Origin: Verrucomicrobiota bacterium
GTDB taxonomy: Bacteria; Verrucomicrobiota; Verrucomicrobiia; Opitutales; Opitutaceae
DNA length: 64,000 nucleotides
Assembly: GCA_014584295.1 (NCBI GenBank)
Contig: JACTNC010000058.1
Location: 84,669 to 148,668, forward strand
Reading direction: 5' to 3'
The translations under genes and the position numbers were made by a program. Shown here piece by piece: positions 8,751 through 17,400 of the stretch. How positions within the stretch are numbered: position 1 is the first letter of the stretch; every line of letters begins with the position of its first letter. The notes beneath the pieces are model-generated. The model was not told where the DNA came from and searched no databases. It saw only the letters and a program-made list of their open reading frames with translations.

Positions 8751-10070
8751 ATGATGCGATCTGCCCCAGCAGGAAACCCGTTCAAGAGAGTCGTCATATC
8801 CAGCATGCTGGGCACGGCGATCGAATGGTACGATTTCTTCCTGTACGGCACGGCAGCGGCACTCGTCTTCAATCGCCTGTTCTTTCCCACGCTGGAGCCC
8901 TTGGCAGGAACGATGGCTGCCTTTGCCAGCTATGCGGTCGGATTCTTCGCCAGGCCGCTCGGGGGGATTATTTTCGGGCATTTCGGCGATCGCATTGGCC
9001 GAAAATCGATGTTGGTGACCACGCTGGTAATGATGGGGCTGGCCACATTTCTCGTGGGCTTGCTGCCCACCTACGAGCGGCTCGGATTGTGGGCTCCTGT
9101 CCTGCTCGTTGCCTTACGTATCATTCAGGGGCTTGCTGTCGGTGGGGAGTGGGGAGGAGCGGTGTTGATGGTGGCGGAACACGCAGATCGGGGTCGACGC
9201 GGCTTTTTTGTCAGTTGGGTCCAGGTGGGTGTGCCTGTCGGGCTTTTGCTGGCAACTGGTGTGTTCGCCCTCTTTTCGTATCTGCCAGAGGCGAACTTTC
9301 TTTCATGGGGATGGCGCGTCCCTTTTCTGTTTGGCATAGTTCTGACCGCCTTGGGTTTCTTCATACGGCTGAAGGTCATGGAAAGCCCCATTTTCGAACA
9401 GACACGGATGAGCGATGCGGGCAGGCAAATGCCGCACATACCGATCATGGAAGTGTTACGCACCCACAAGAAGAACGTCCTCTTGTCCATGGGCGCACGA
9501 ATGGCCGAAAACGCCTTCTTCTATATTTTCACCGTCTGGGTTCTCAGCTATGCCACCCAGAATCTGGGGCTCCCACGGAGTTCATTGCTCAATGGCGTGC
9601 TGATCGGCTCCGCCGCACAACTCGTGGCGATTCCTTGGTTTGGTGCACTTTCCGACCGCATCGGGCGGAAGCCGGTATATCTGGGTGGAACCTTGTTCCT
9701 GCTGGCTTTCGTCATGCCTTTCTTCTGGCTGATTGAGTCCCGCAATGAACTTCTCGTCTGGTTGGCCATCGTGCTCGGCATGATTGGTCATTCGGCACTG
9801 TATGGTCCGCAGGCTGCTTTCTTTTCCGAGCTCTTCGGTACGCGTACGCGCTATACCGGGGCCTCATTGGGCTACCAGTTGGCCGCGCCGTTCGCCGGTG
9901 GACTCGCGCCGCTGATCGCGTCCAGCCTTCTGCGGTCATCGGGGGGATCAACATGGCCGATAGCTGTGTATCTTGGTCTGCTGGGAGTGATTACCATCGT
10001 CAGCGTGGTGCTCGCCGCGGAAACCAACCGTGCCGATCTGAATGACAAGGCAGCGGCGGCTGAGTCCTGA
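8751..10070 (+). CDS. MFS transporter, metabolite:H+ symporter (MHS/ProP-ShiA-like) family
   Basis: The 439-residue inner-membrane protein has about 12 hydrophobic segments. The N-terminal GTAIEWYDFFLYGTAAAL is a hallmark of the MHS branch of the major facilitator superfamily (ProP, ShiA, KgtP). The loop 2-3 motif GHFGDRIGRK and its second-half counterpart GALSDRIGRK are both intact. The family imports organic acids, betaines or shikimate together with protons. The substrate here is unknown; nearby hydrolase and hydroxyacid dehydrogenase genes fit an organic-acid or sugar-acid substrate. Start is ATG 8751, or ATG 8754 directly after it. Confidence 0.85.
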   Translation: MMRSAPAGNPFKRVVISSMLGTAIEWYDFFLYGTAAALVFNRLFFPTLEPLAGTMAAFASYAVGFFARPLGGIIFGHFGDRIGRKSMLVTTLVMMGLATFLVGLLPTYERLGLWAPVLLVALRIIQGLAVGGEWGGAVLMVAEHADRGRRGFFVSWVQVGVPVGLLLATGVFALFSYLPEANFLSWGWRVPFLFGIVLTALGFFIRLKVMESPIFEQTRMSDAGRQMPHIPIMEVLRTHKKNVLLSMGARMAENAFFYIFTVWVLSYATQNLGLPRSSLLNGVLIGSAAQLVAIPWFGALSDRIGRKPVYLGGTLFLLAFVMPFFWLIESRNELLVWLAIVLGMIGHSALYGPQAAFFSELFGTRTRYTGASLGYQLAAPFAGGLAPLIASSLLRSSGGSTWPIAVYLGLLGVITIVSVVLAAETNRADLNDKAAAAES

Positions 10071-10181
10071 TGAAAACGCTCACGTCGACTGTCATTCGCG
10101 ACGTCGAACCCGTGGCATCTCATATCCACAGGCGTGAATCCTTGATGACATGCAACAGGGCTTTCGGGCGAGGGTGAACCA

Positions 10182-12263
10182 ATGACAATTGGCTTCCGCA
10201 TCATCCGTCAGATCTGGTCTAGCGGGCTCCTGATTGCGGGGGGAACTTTCCTTGCTGGAACAGCATCGGCGGAAGTGATCCCCGCGTTGCAATCGGACAT
10301 GGTTGAATATCGCATCGCCCATGGATTGCCGGGTCGGCCGACAGGCATCAGCGAAACGAACTGGAACAGCCTGCTGCAGTCGGGATCTGAATTGCAGGCA
10401 CGATTGGAGTCCCTTCGCGCTCACGGGGATCCCGCAGGAAATCCCGTTCCAGCGCATCTGTTGGCCGACGCCGGAGCACTTTGGCGCAATGTGCTTTGGC
10501 TCTTTCGTTACGAAGAAGTGCTGGCCCCTGGCGATGTTGAACGCATTGAGCGTGCACTCGAAGAAGGCAGGGCGCGTGCGGATGAACTCGCGGCGGGCAC
10601 TGCCGGCTGGACTGTGCGCAAGGGAAGACTGCTTCGCGGCTTTGTATCCGCGATCGACGGATCTTGCCAACCCTACGGCCTGATTGTTCCTGAGAAATAC
10701 GATCCGGCAAAGCCCATGCGTCTCGATGTTGTGCTTCATGGCAGCACCGCCCCGCGTGGCGGTGCTGCACTGCGTATCTGTCATCGTTTCCTGGCAGTCA
10801 ACCAGCCGCCGGTTGAGGAACATGACTTCATTGAACTTTATCCGCTTGGCCGTGTGGAGAATGGATATCGCTGGGCAGGCGAAACGGACATTCTCGAGGC
10901 GATTGATGCAGTCTGCCGACAATACACCATCAACCGGAACCAGATCGTGCTTCGCGGCTTCTCCATGGGGGCCTCCGGAACGTGGCATGTCGGTCTGAAG
11001 CACCCAGATCGTTTTGCAGCGCTGGGTCCTTATTGCGGCTATGTGGACACTTATCGTTTTTCCGCCTCACCCAATCCGCGTTTTGTTCGTGTGGCCAATC
11101 TCCCGCCACAGCAGGCGGCCGGTCTTCACCTGAACGATGCTGTGGATTACGCGGCGAATGCAGGTATCGTGCCCGTCGTTGCGGCAATGGGTGAACTTGA
11201 TCCGGGGTACGTCAATCACATCTACATGGCCGACGCCTTCGCAGCAGAAGGCCTGCAGCTCGTCAACCTGATCGCCCCAGGCACTGCCCATCAGATCCAC
11301 AAAGAAACCCAGGCAGAGCAGTTGCGCCTCATAGCAGCTCATGTCGCGTCGTGCACGATCGAGCCACCGCGCACGCTGCGTTTTGTCACATGGTCGCTCA
11401 AGTATGCCCGATGCTACTGGATCGAATTGAGGGCACTCTCCCGCCAATATGAGCGAGCGGAAATCGCTGCAGGATTCGGCAGGGATGGCGTGGTAAGAGT
11501 CACAGACCTAAAGAATATCGAGCAGTTTGCGCTCGATCTTTCACGGATGAAGGAACCGCTGACAGGCATTGAAGTGCTTGGACAGCAGGTGCTGATTCCC
11601 AGACAAGAGCGTGTCCTCCTGCTTGGGCGTGACGGGAAGGGTTGGCGATGTCTGAATTCGGAGGACGGCGCGATCACCCACACCAAACAACCGGGCTTGC
11701 AGGGACCGATTGATGACGCCTTTACCCGTTCGTTTCTCTGCGTGCGGGGTACAGGAAACCCGTGGCATCCTGAGGTTGCCGAATGGGCTGAGGCTTCACT
11801 CCGCCGCTTTGCTTGGGAATGGGCCCGTTACATGGGAGGGGATCTGCCGGTCAAAAAGGATACTGAGGTGACGCCTCTTGACCTGCGCACACGCCACCTT
11901 GTGTTGTTTGGCGATCCGGGAAGCAACCTGTGGATCAGGAAGGCACTGCCAGCGCTCCCTGTAAAATGGACCCCAAAAACGATCGAACTGGGGAATCGGC
12001 GCGTGTCGGCCGAGAACCACGCCCCGGTTCTCATCTGCGCAAGCCCGCTTGAGGGAGCCGAAGGCCATTACATCGTCGTGAACAGCGGCCATACTTTTCA
12101 TGAGGCGGAATTTTCCACCCTGAACTATCTCCTTTATCCGCGTCTTGGAGATTGGGCACTCGTTGAAACGAGGCCGGGCAGCACGGCATGGAAACCACGG
12201 GATGCTGATTTCCCCGAGCACATCCTGGATACGGGCTATTTTGACGAATTCTGGCGGTTGTGA
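10182..12263 (+). CDS. Secreted alpha/beta hydrolase (prolyl-oligopeptidase or PHB-depolymerase-like)
   Basis: The 693-residue protein has a signal peptide ending near residue 30 (LAGTASA). Residues of about 155-380 form an alpha/beta hydrolase domain: LDVVLHGS supplies the oxyanion region and GFSMGAS places the nucleophile serine at about 261. GTAHQIH is a plausible catalytic histidine. The C-terminal 300 residues are beta-rich and unassigned. It is probably an exported esterase or peptidase acting on plant-derived or polyester substrates; the specificity is unknown. Its last 468 bases overlap the antisense tail of the sialidase-like gene at 11796-13475, an unusual arrangement. Confidence 0.75.
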   Translation: MTIGFRIIRQIWSSGLLIAGGTFLAGTASAEVIPALQSDMVEYRIAHGLPGRPTGISETNWNSLLQSGSELQARLESLRAHGDPAGNPVPAHLLADAGALWRNVLWLFRYEEVLAPGDVERIERALEEGRARADELAAGTAGWTVRKGRLLRGFVSAIDGSCQPYGLIVPEKYDPAKPMRLDVVLHGSTAPRGGAALRICHRFLAVNQPPVEEHDFIELYPLGRVENGYRWAGETDILEAIDAVCRQYTINRNQIVLRGFSMGASGTWHVGLKHPDRFAALGPYCGYVDTYRFSASPNPRFVRVANLPPQQAAGLHLNDAVDYAANAGIVPVVAAMGELDPGYVNHIYMADAFAAEGLQLVNLIAPGTAHQIHKETQAEQLRLIAAHVASCTIEPPRTLRFVTWSLKYARCYWIELRALSRQYERAEIAAGFGRDGVVRVTDLKNIEQFALDLSRMKEPLTGIEVLGQQVLIPRQERVLLLGRDGKGWRCLNSEDGAITHTKQPGLQGPIDDAFTRSFLCVRGTGNPWHPEVAEWAEASLRRFAWEWARYMGGDLPVKKDTEVTPLDLRTRHLVLFGDPGSNLWIRKALPALPVKWTPKTIELGNRRVSAENHAPVLICASPLEGAEGHYIVVNSGHTFHEAEFSTLNYLLYPRLGDWALVETRPGSTAWKPRDADFPEHILDTGYFDEFWRL

Positions 12264-13475
12264 ATCCATTGTTATTCTCAGGCGGGAGAGTCGGCCGAGT
12301 TGCTGGTTGCCGGCGACGTAGGCGAGAAGCACGGCGTCGTCGGTGAAGTGGATGGCAGTGTAGCAGAACCAGCCGGCTAGGTCGCTTTCGATCACGAGGG
12401 GCGGTCCCCAGGATCTCGCTTCGTCGCTCGAGAACGAAATTACGAGCGGGGCGCGCTGATTGGCCGCCTTGGGGACCGGCACCCGGCCTGAATGGTCATT
12501 GAAGACCGCCAACAGCAGATTCGTCCCCGGGACTCGTTTGATGCTCAAGGGCGAATTCGGCGTCACAAAGGGCGAGCGCTCCGGCGGTCCGAAGGATTTT
12601 CCGTCGTCGGTTGACCAGTACTGGAACTGCGCGCCGCGATCGGTGCGTGACCACGAATAAATCTTCCCTTCCTTCAACTCAACCACACCCGGTTCCTGAA
12701 GCCCGGACCGGCTCGCAACGGGCAGCGCCCACCAGTTGTCCGACTCCTTCCAGGTGGTCCCTTCGTCATCGGAATAGTACCACAACGTGAGTCCGCGCGA
12801 ATCCCAGGATTCCCAATTGTCACCGGATCCTTTCAGGCGATGAAATGCCACCGGTACCAGGATTCGCCCCGATCGCGTCTGGATCACGCGGTCGTTGTTG
12901 AGTACGAAATAACCTGGCGCGTCATGAATAAGCTGCGGCGGTGTCCACGTCTGCCCCTCATCGCTGCTGGTCGACATGACCACATGGCAATCCCTCAGAC
13001 GCGTTTTCTTGACGGCGTGAAAGCGGGCAATTCGTCCGCTGGCGAGCCTCAGCAGGGACACGCTCATGATGTTCTGGTATTCGCCTGTTTCCACCACAAC
13101 CCGTGGAGCGCTCCAGGTGCGTCCCTGGTCGTCGGAATAAATCTCCGCAATTTCCGAACGGTCGAAGTCCGCAGCGCCACCCGAGAACTGGGAGTAATCA
13201 AAAAGAATCCGACCAGACTTGAGAGTGACAAAGCTGCCCTCGGTGTTGCGAGGGTGATCGGGGGTGGGATCGATGTCATGCGGCGCGGGCAATCCCGGCG
13301 CGCTGTGAACCTCCACCGCGAGCGCCAGGATCAGGATGGCAGCTACAATCTGCCACGAACGAGAGCGTCTCTTAACATCACTACCTTGAGTCTGATCCGT
13401 TTCGAACACGCGAGGATGGGTCGGAGCATGCATCAGGTCATTCCTGTTCATCGGGACACATCGCGAAACTCTCAA
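11796..13475 (-). CDS. BNR-repeat sialidase-like exported protein with antisense read-through tail
   Basis: About 404 residues form a six-bladed sialidase-type beta-propeller. Asp-box motifs are visible as SDDQGRTW, SSDEGQTW, SDDEGTTW, STDDGKSF and SSDEARSW. A signal or anchor segment (VAAILILALAVEV) lies near residues 50-60. The family is exo-alpha-sialidase or related glycan hydrolases outside the cell. After RLRITM (about residue 400), where relatives end soon, the frame has no stop. It continues 155 codons antisense through the 3' end of the hydrolase gene (below 12263). The tail has no recognisable domain, so the native stop was probably lost by rearrangement. ATGs at 13451 and 13433 are alternative starts. 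Confidence 0.65.
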   Translation of the reverse strand: MRVSRCVPMNRNDLMHAPTHPRVFETDQTQGSDVKRRSRSWQIVAAILILALAVEVHSAPGLPAPHDIDPTPDHPRNTEGSFVTLKSGRILFDYSQFSGGAADFDRSEIAEIYSDDQGRTWSAPRVVVETGEYQNIMSVSLLRLASGRIARFHAVKKTRLRDCHVVMSTSSDEGQTWTPPQLIHDAPGYFVLNNDRVIQTRSGRILVPVAFHRLKGSGDNWESWDSRGLTLWYYSDDEGTTWKESDNWWALPVASRSGLQEPGVVELKEGKIYSWSRTDRGAQFQYWSTDDGKSFGPPERSPFVTPNSPLSIKRVPGTNLLLAVFNDHSGRVPVPKAANQRAPLVISFSSDEARSWGPPLVIESDLAGWFCYTAIHFTDDAVLLAYVAGNQQLGRLSRLRITMDSQPPEFVKIARIQDVLGEISIPWFPCRAARPRFNECPISKTRIKEIVQGGKFRLMKSMAAVHDDVMAFGSLKRACADENRGVVLGRHAPIPQFDRFWGPFYRERWQCLPDPQVASRIAKQHKVACAQVKRRHLSILFDRQIPSHVTGPFPSKAAE

Positions 13476-13678
13476 CAGGATGTCAAATCTCCTGACCAGT
13501 GTTTATGGCATTGGGTCAACGGCGCGTCCAGACACTTTCCGTCGCGGACCGATTGTGGTCACGAGAAAGTCACCCGCGTGCTTCGACCATACCCCCGCGA
13601 AGGCAAGATCCCAGAGGATCATCGTCCGCGACGCGTGGCGGTGCCATAAACAATAAACTCCGGTTGACATGTCCCAAC

Positions 13679-13850
13679 CCTGGAGGGGCGCGCTTCGTCG
13701 TGATCCGTTTTGGACTGGAGCGTGGCGGGAGCTTCCAGCTCCCTTTCCGATTTTCGCAGGTCAGAAGCTCTCGAAACGGACTTCGATCTTTGGGACCTGG
13801 AAGGTCCCGCTACTCTTCAAACAGGTCACGACGAAGCGTGACCCTCCTGG
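13679..13850. mobile_element. Short inverted-repeat element (MITE- or REP-like), copy 1
   Basis: The 172-base non-coding element is bounded by about 24-base inverted repeats (13679-13702 and 13827-13850) containing CGCTTCGTCGTG and its complement. A second element with the same ends lies at 63722-63884. The interiors differ. No protein is encoded. The rest of the gap from 13476 to 13938 shows nothing recognisable. Confidence 0.6.
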
Positions 13851-13938
13851 TTTCAGAGGGTTCAATCTCCTGGTGGACGCCGATTTCGATACTTGAATCG
13901 CAGCGCCTCAATCTGCACGCATTGAGGTACCGGTTTCC

Positions 13939-14898
13939 ATGTCTCGAATCCTCGTCACTCCGCGATCCGTCACTGCACACGGGCATGTCTCCCTCGACCG
14001 GCTCGAAGCCTGTGGGCATGAGATCGTACTCGGTCCCAAGGGGCGCCAGCCATCTGAAGAGGAATTGCACGAGCTTCTGCCCGGATGCGCCGGCTACCTC
14101 GCGGGTGTCGAGCGCATCACCGCGGGTGTGCTGTCGGCCGCAGCCCCGACCTTGCGCGCGATCAGCCGCAATGGCACAGGCACGGATGGCATCGATCTTT
14201 CCACGGCTCGCACTCTGGGCATCGAGGTGTTGACGGCCTCGGGCGCCAATGCACGGGGCGTTGCCGAGCTGACCATCGGACTGCTTTTCGCGCTCGCCCG
14301 AGGAATTGTCTCTGGAAATGCCAGCGTGAAACGCGGCGGATGGGATCGATCGCCTGGCTTCGAGGTCGCCGGTCGCACCCTGGGTGTGCTCGGCCATGGT
14401 AATGTCGGACGGCAGGTATCCGCGCTCGCGCTCGGCCTTGGCATGCGTGTCATGGTCCACGATCCGGTGCTTCCGCCCGCCCTGGCGGGATCGCAATCCA
14501 GCGCCAGCGGCCCAGAACGCGCGGTCACATTCGCAACCTTTGAGGAGACCCTGAGCCAGGCCGATGTCCTGACCCTGCACTGTCCTCCTCCGACAGGCGG
14601 CAGACCCTTGCTGAACAGCACCACGCTCGCCGCGATGCGGCGCGGTAGTTGCATCATCAACACCGCGCGCTTCGACCTGATCGACGGTGCCGCTGTCCTC
14701 GATGCACTGGAGAGCGGACAGATTGCCGGGCTGGCCCTCGATGTCTTCTCACAGGAGCCACCTGCGAGATCCGCCCTGCTCGACCACCCCAAGGTCATCT
14801 GCACGCCCCACATCGGCGGATTCACCACTGAAAGCATCGACCGCGCCATGGACGTCGCCGTGGGCAACCTGATCACAGCACTTGGGCCCCCTGCCTGA
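13939..14898 (+). CDS. D-isomer-specific 2-hydroxyacid dehydrogenase (phosphoglycerate-dehydrogenase-like)
   Basis: The 319-residue cytoplasmic enzyme has the two-domain layout of the family. The Rossmann nucleotide loop is LGVLGHGNVGRQV (about 150-162). The substrate-binding arginine and the acid-base glutamate and histidine are represented by the INTAR block (about 239-243), SQEPP and CTPHIGGFT (about 291-299). It would reduce a 2-keto acid or oxidise a 2-hydroxy acid with NAD(P)H. The substrate is not determinable; SerA-like or glyoxylate/hydroxypyruvate reductase activity is possible. The ATG at 13939 is the only sensible start. Confidence 0.85.
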   Translation: MSRILVTPRSVTAHGHVSLDRLEACGHEIVLGPKGRQPSEEELHELLPGCAGYLAGVERITAGVLSAAAPTLRAISRNGTGTDGIDLSTARTLGIEVLTASGANARGVAELTIGLLFALARGIVSGNASVKRGGWDRSPGFEVAGRTLGVLGHGNVGRQVSALALGLGMRVMVHDPVLPPALAGSQSSASGPERAVTFATFEETLSQADVLTLHCPPPTGGRPLLNSTTLAAMRRGSCIINTARFDLIDGAAVLDALESGQIAGLALDVFSQEPPARSALLDHPKVICTPHIGGFTTESIDRAMDVAVGNLITALGPPA

Positions 14899-15137
14899 AG
14901 TCACTTCAGTTGAAAGCCTATGGTGCTTACGTAGGAGGAAGCGTCATCCGCTTCACCGCCGACACATTGCCGTACAAAGTCGTGGTGTGTGAACAGAAGC
15001 CGACAGAGGGAAATCCATACGCCCGGCGACGCTGAATCTCAGAAACAACGAGCCGCTGGCTCCGAAGTTCGAAGGGCTGTTTCTGGAGTAGCGCAGATTC
15101 ATCACGGAGAGTCGGCGATACGTGAACGAGAGCTGTC

Positions 15138-16079
15138 TTGCCTGCGCAGCCGATCGTCGCCATCTTCCATGGCATGCCCATCCCCGAGGCCACTTCTGTC
15201 GAAGCGTTTAGCAGCTACGTCGGTGGGAAGCGGATCAAGCAGAGCCAGGGCAAGGCATGGCACGGCATCAAGGCCTGGCTTGGCGAGCCTCTCCGACATG
15301 TCGACACCGTGCCGCTGCCTGCAGTGAGCGAGACCGCGCTCGCATGGACCGCATCCGGAGAAGCGGAGTTTCAGGAGCGGGAAGGAGATGGGCCCTGGAC
15401 AACGCATCACATCAAGCGAGGTTCCTTTTTTCTCACATCCGGCGGCGCACCGTATGAATGCCGATGGCGCACTCTGACTTCAGATCCCTTCATCACGCTG
15501 CAGGTGTTCGTTGAACGACCCCTCCTGCAGCAGGCCTTGGAAGAGGAGCTCGGCGCCAATGCCCAAGACGCACAAATACGGGATCTATCTGCTTTCACAG
15601 ACCCGGACCTTTCCTGGTTGATGGAGCAGGTCCACGTTGAATTGCTCCGTCGCAAGGCGAGCGCTCTGCGAGTCCAGGGCCTGGCCCACATGATTGCGAC
15701 GCATCTCGCAAGAAAGTACGCCTACACCCCGGAAGGTGCAAAATCGTCGAGCCCGGCACTGCCCGGATTCAAGCTGCGCCAGATCACCGATGCCCTGAAC
15801 AAATGCCTGGCAGAGGAGTTCAGCCTGACCGAACTCGCGGAAATGGCAGGCCTCAGCAAGTATCACTTCTGCCGGCTTTTCAAAGAGGCCACTGGCGTAT
15901 CTCCTTCCCAATACCACCTAAACCTCCGCATGGATGCAGCCCGTCGCCTGTTGAGGGAAAGTGACGCGAGCGTGGTGAACATTTCACTGGAAGTGGGATA
16001 CAACAACCCCAGCCGATTTGCTCAGCTTTTTCACCGTGAGACGGGCATGACGCCGAGCGAATACCGTCGGAAGCGCTAG
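15138..16079 (+). CDS. AraC-family transcriptional regulator
   Basis: The 313-residue protein ends in a canonical double helix-turn-helix AraC domain (about 215-312). The first helix pair is FSLTELAEMAGLSKYHFCRL and the second ends in GYNNPSRFAQLFHRETGMTP. The N-terminal 200 residues are a cupin-like sensing domain. The start given is TTG; the in-frame ATG at 15174 is an alternative. It sits directly upstream of the aldo/keto reductase cluster on the same strand and is the obvious candidate regulator. The ligand is unknown. Confidence 0.85.
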   Translation: MPAQPIVAIFHGMPIPEATSVEAFSSYVGGKRIKQSQGKAWHGIKAWLGEPLRHVDTVPLPAVSETALAWTASGEAEFQEREGDGPWTTHHIKRGSFFLTSGGAPYECRWRTLTSDPFITLQVFVERPLLQQALEEELGANAQDAQIRDLSAFTDPDLSWLMEQVHVELLRRKASALRVQGLAHMIATHLARKYAYTPEGAKSSSPALPGFKLRQITDALNKCLAEEFSLTELAEMAGLSKYHFCRLFKEATGVSPSQYHLNLRMDAARRLLRESDASVVNISLEVGYNNPSRFAQLFHRETGMTPSEYRRKR

Positions 16080-16282
16080 CACGCGGATCCCCCAGTTCTG
16101 TAATCAGCCAGAAGAGCGAAATCGGTCGCCCTGGCAGACCCTCCTGGCTGAGCCTTCGACAGCGAAAACGACGTTTTGCGCAACATCGATATAGGTGACG
16201 CAACATCCTATGAGACGCATTGCCGCCAGCGCGATATAGTCGTGCCGCAACAGAGCCAATCTCTCGGAAACAAAGAATCACC

Positions 16283-17326
16283 ATGAACACATTGAACCAT
16301 CAAAACAGTCGTCGGGATTTCCTCAAACTTGGCGGAGCCGCTGCGGCAGGCGCACTTCTGGCCAATTCAGCCATCCCTGCACTTGGTCAGGGCAGCAATA
16401 CCGGTCGTCGGGCAACGTCTGGCAAGAGTCCGCTCACGAAACTCAACAACGGCATTGAGATGCCGGTGCTGGGTGTTGGCTGTTTCAATCTCCCAACCAT
16501 CCAGGCGGCCGACATCATCCATTTTGCCCTGACCAACGGTTATCGACTGGTGGATACCGCCGCAAACTACGGTAACGAGAAGGAGGTCGGCGAAGGGATC
16601 GCACGCAGCGGCGTTCCCCGTTCCGAGTTGTTCATCACCACCAAGCTCTGGATAGAGAATTTCGGATACGACGAGGCCCTGCGCGCCTTCGACGTGAGCC
16701 TGAAAAAGCTGGGCCTGGACTACCTCGATCTCTACCTGCTGCACTGGCCGGTGCCGACCGATTTCGACAAGACCATCGCGGCTTACAAGGCGCTGGAGAG
16801 GCTGTATGCCGAAAAACGCATCCGCGCCATCGGAGTGTCCAACTTCAATCCCGACCACCTGCAAACGCTCGCCGAACGCACGGAGATCGTGCCGGTCCTC
16901 AACCAGATCGAACTGCACCCCTTCTTCGCCCAGCAGGCCGCGCGGGAAGCCAACGAAAGCCGTCGCATCAAGACAGAATCCTGGTCACCGATCGGCGGAG
17001 GCTTCATCAATCTGCCCAAGGACCCGACCAACATCGTCCGGCTCCTTGAGAATAGGACGATTGTCGAGTTGGGACAGAAATACCGAAAGATGCCCGCGCA
17101 GATCGTTCTTCGCTGGCACATCCAGCACGGCTTCATCGCAATTCCAAAGACCCAGCACTACGAGCGCTTGCTGGCCAATATCGACATCTTCAGTTTCGAA
17201 CTGAGTAACGAAGAAGTCGCCGCGATCGACGGACTGAACCGCGATCTGCGTGCCGGTCCCGATCCCAGATCCTTCGATGTTCCCGCGTTCAGGGCCATCC
17301 TCGAAAGGCGAAGGGCGAACGGCTGA
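16283..17326 (+). CDS. Tat-exported aldo/keto reductase
   Basis: The 347-residue protein starts with a twin-arginine signal (SRRDFLKLGGAAAAGALLA), so the folded enzyme is predicted to cross the inner membrane. The remainder is a standard AKR barrel. The catalytic tetrad is visible as D and Y in DTAANYGNEKEVGEG, K in TTKLW and H in LLHWPVP; IGVSNFNPDHL is the family signature. It would reduce aldehydes or ketones with NADPH. A periplasmic location is odd for an NADPH enzyme. The ATG at 16283 starts the Tat signal. The next gene, 74 bases on, is a cupin-CMD fusion. Confidence 0.85.
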   Translation: MNTLNHQNSRRDFLKLGGAAAAGALLANSAIPALGQGSNTGRRATSGKSPLTKLNNGIEMPVLGVGCFNLPTIQAADIIHFALTNGYRLVDTAANYGNEKEVGEGIARSGVPRSELFITTKLWIENFGYDEALRAFDVSLKKLGLDYLDLYLLHWPVPTDFDKTIAAYKALERLYAEKRIRAIGVSNFNPDHLQTLAERTEIVPVLNQIELHPFFAQQAAREANESRRIKTESWSPIGGGFINLPKDPTNIVRLLENRTIVELGQKYRKMPAQIVLRWHIQHGFIAIPKTQHYERLLANIDIFSFELSNEEVAAIDGLNRDLRAGPDPRSFDVPAFRAILERRRANG

Positions 17327-17400
17327 TCCCAGTCGGGATGCGCGAAGGTTCCATGCCAAAGAAGCGCGCATCCTGGCTCCAAATCCATAGGAGAAACAAA

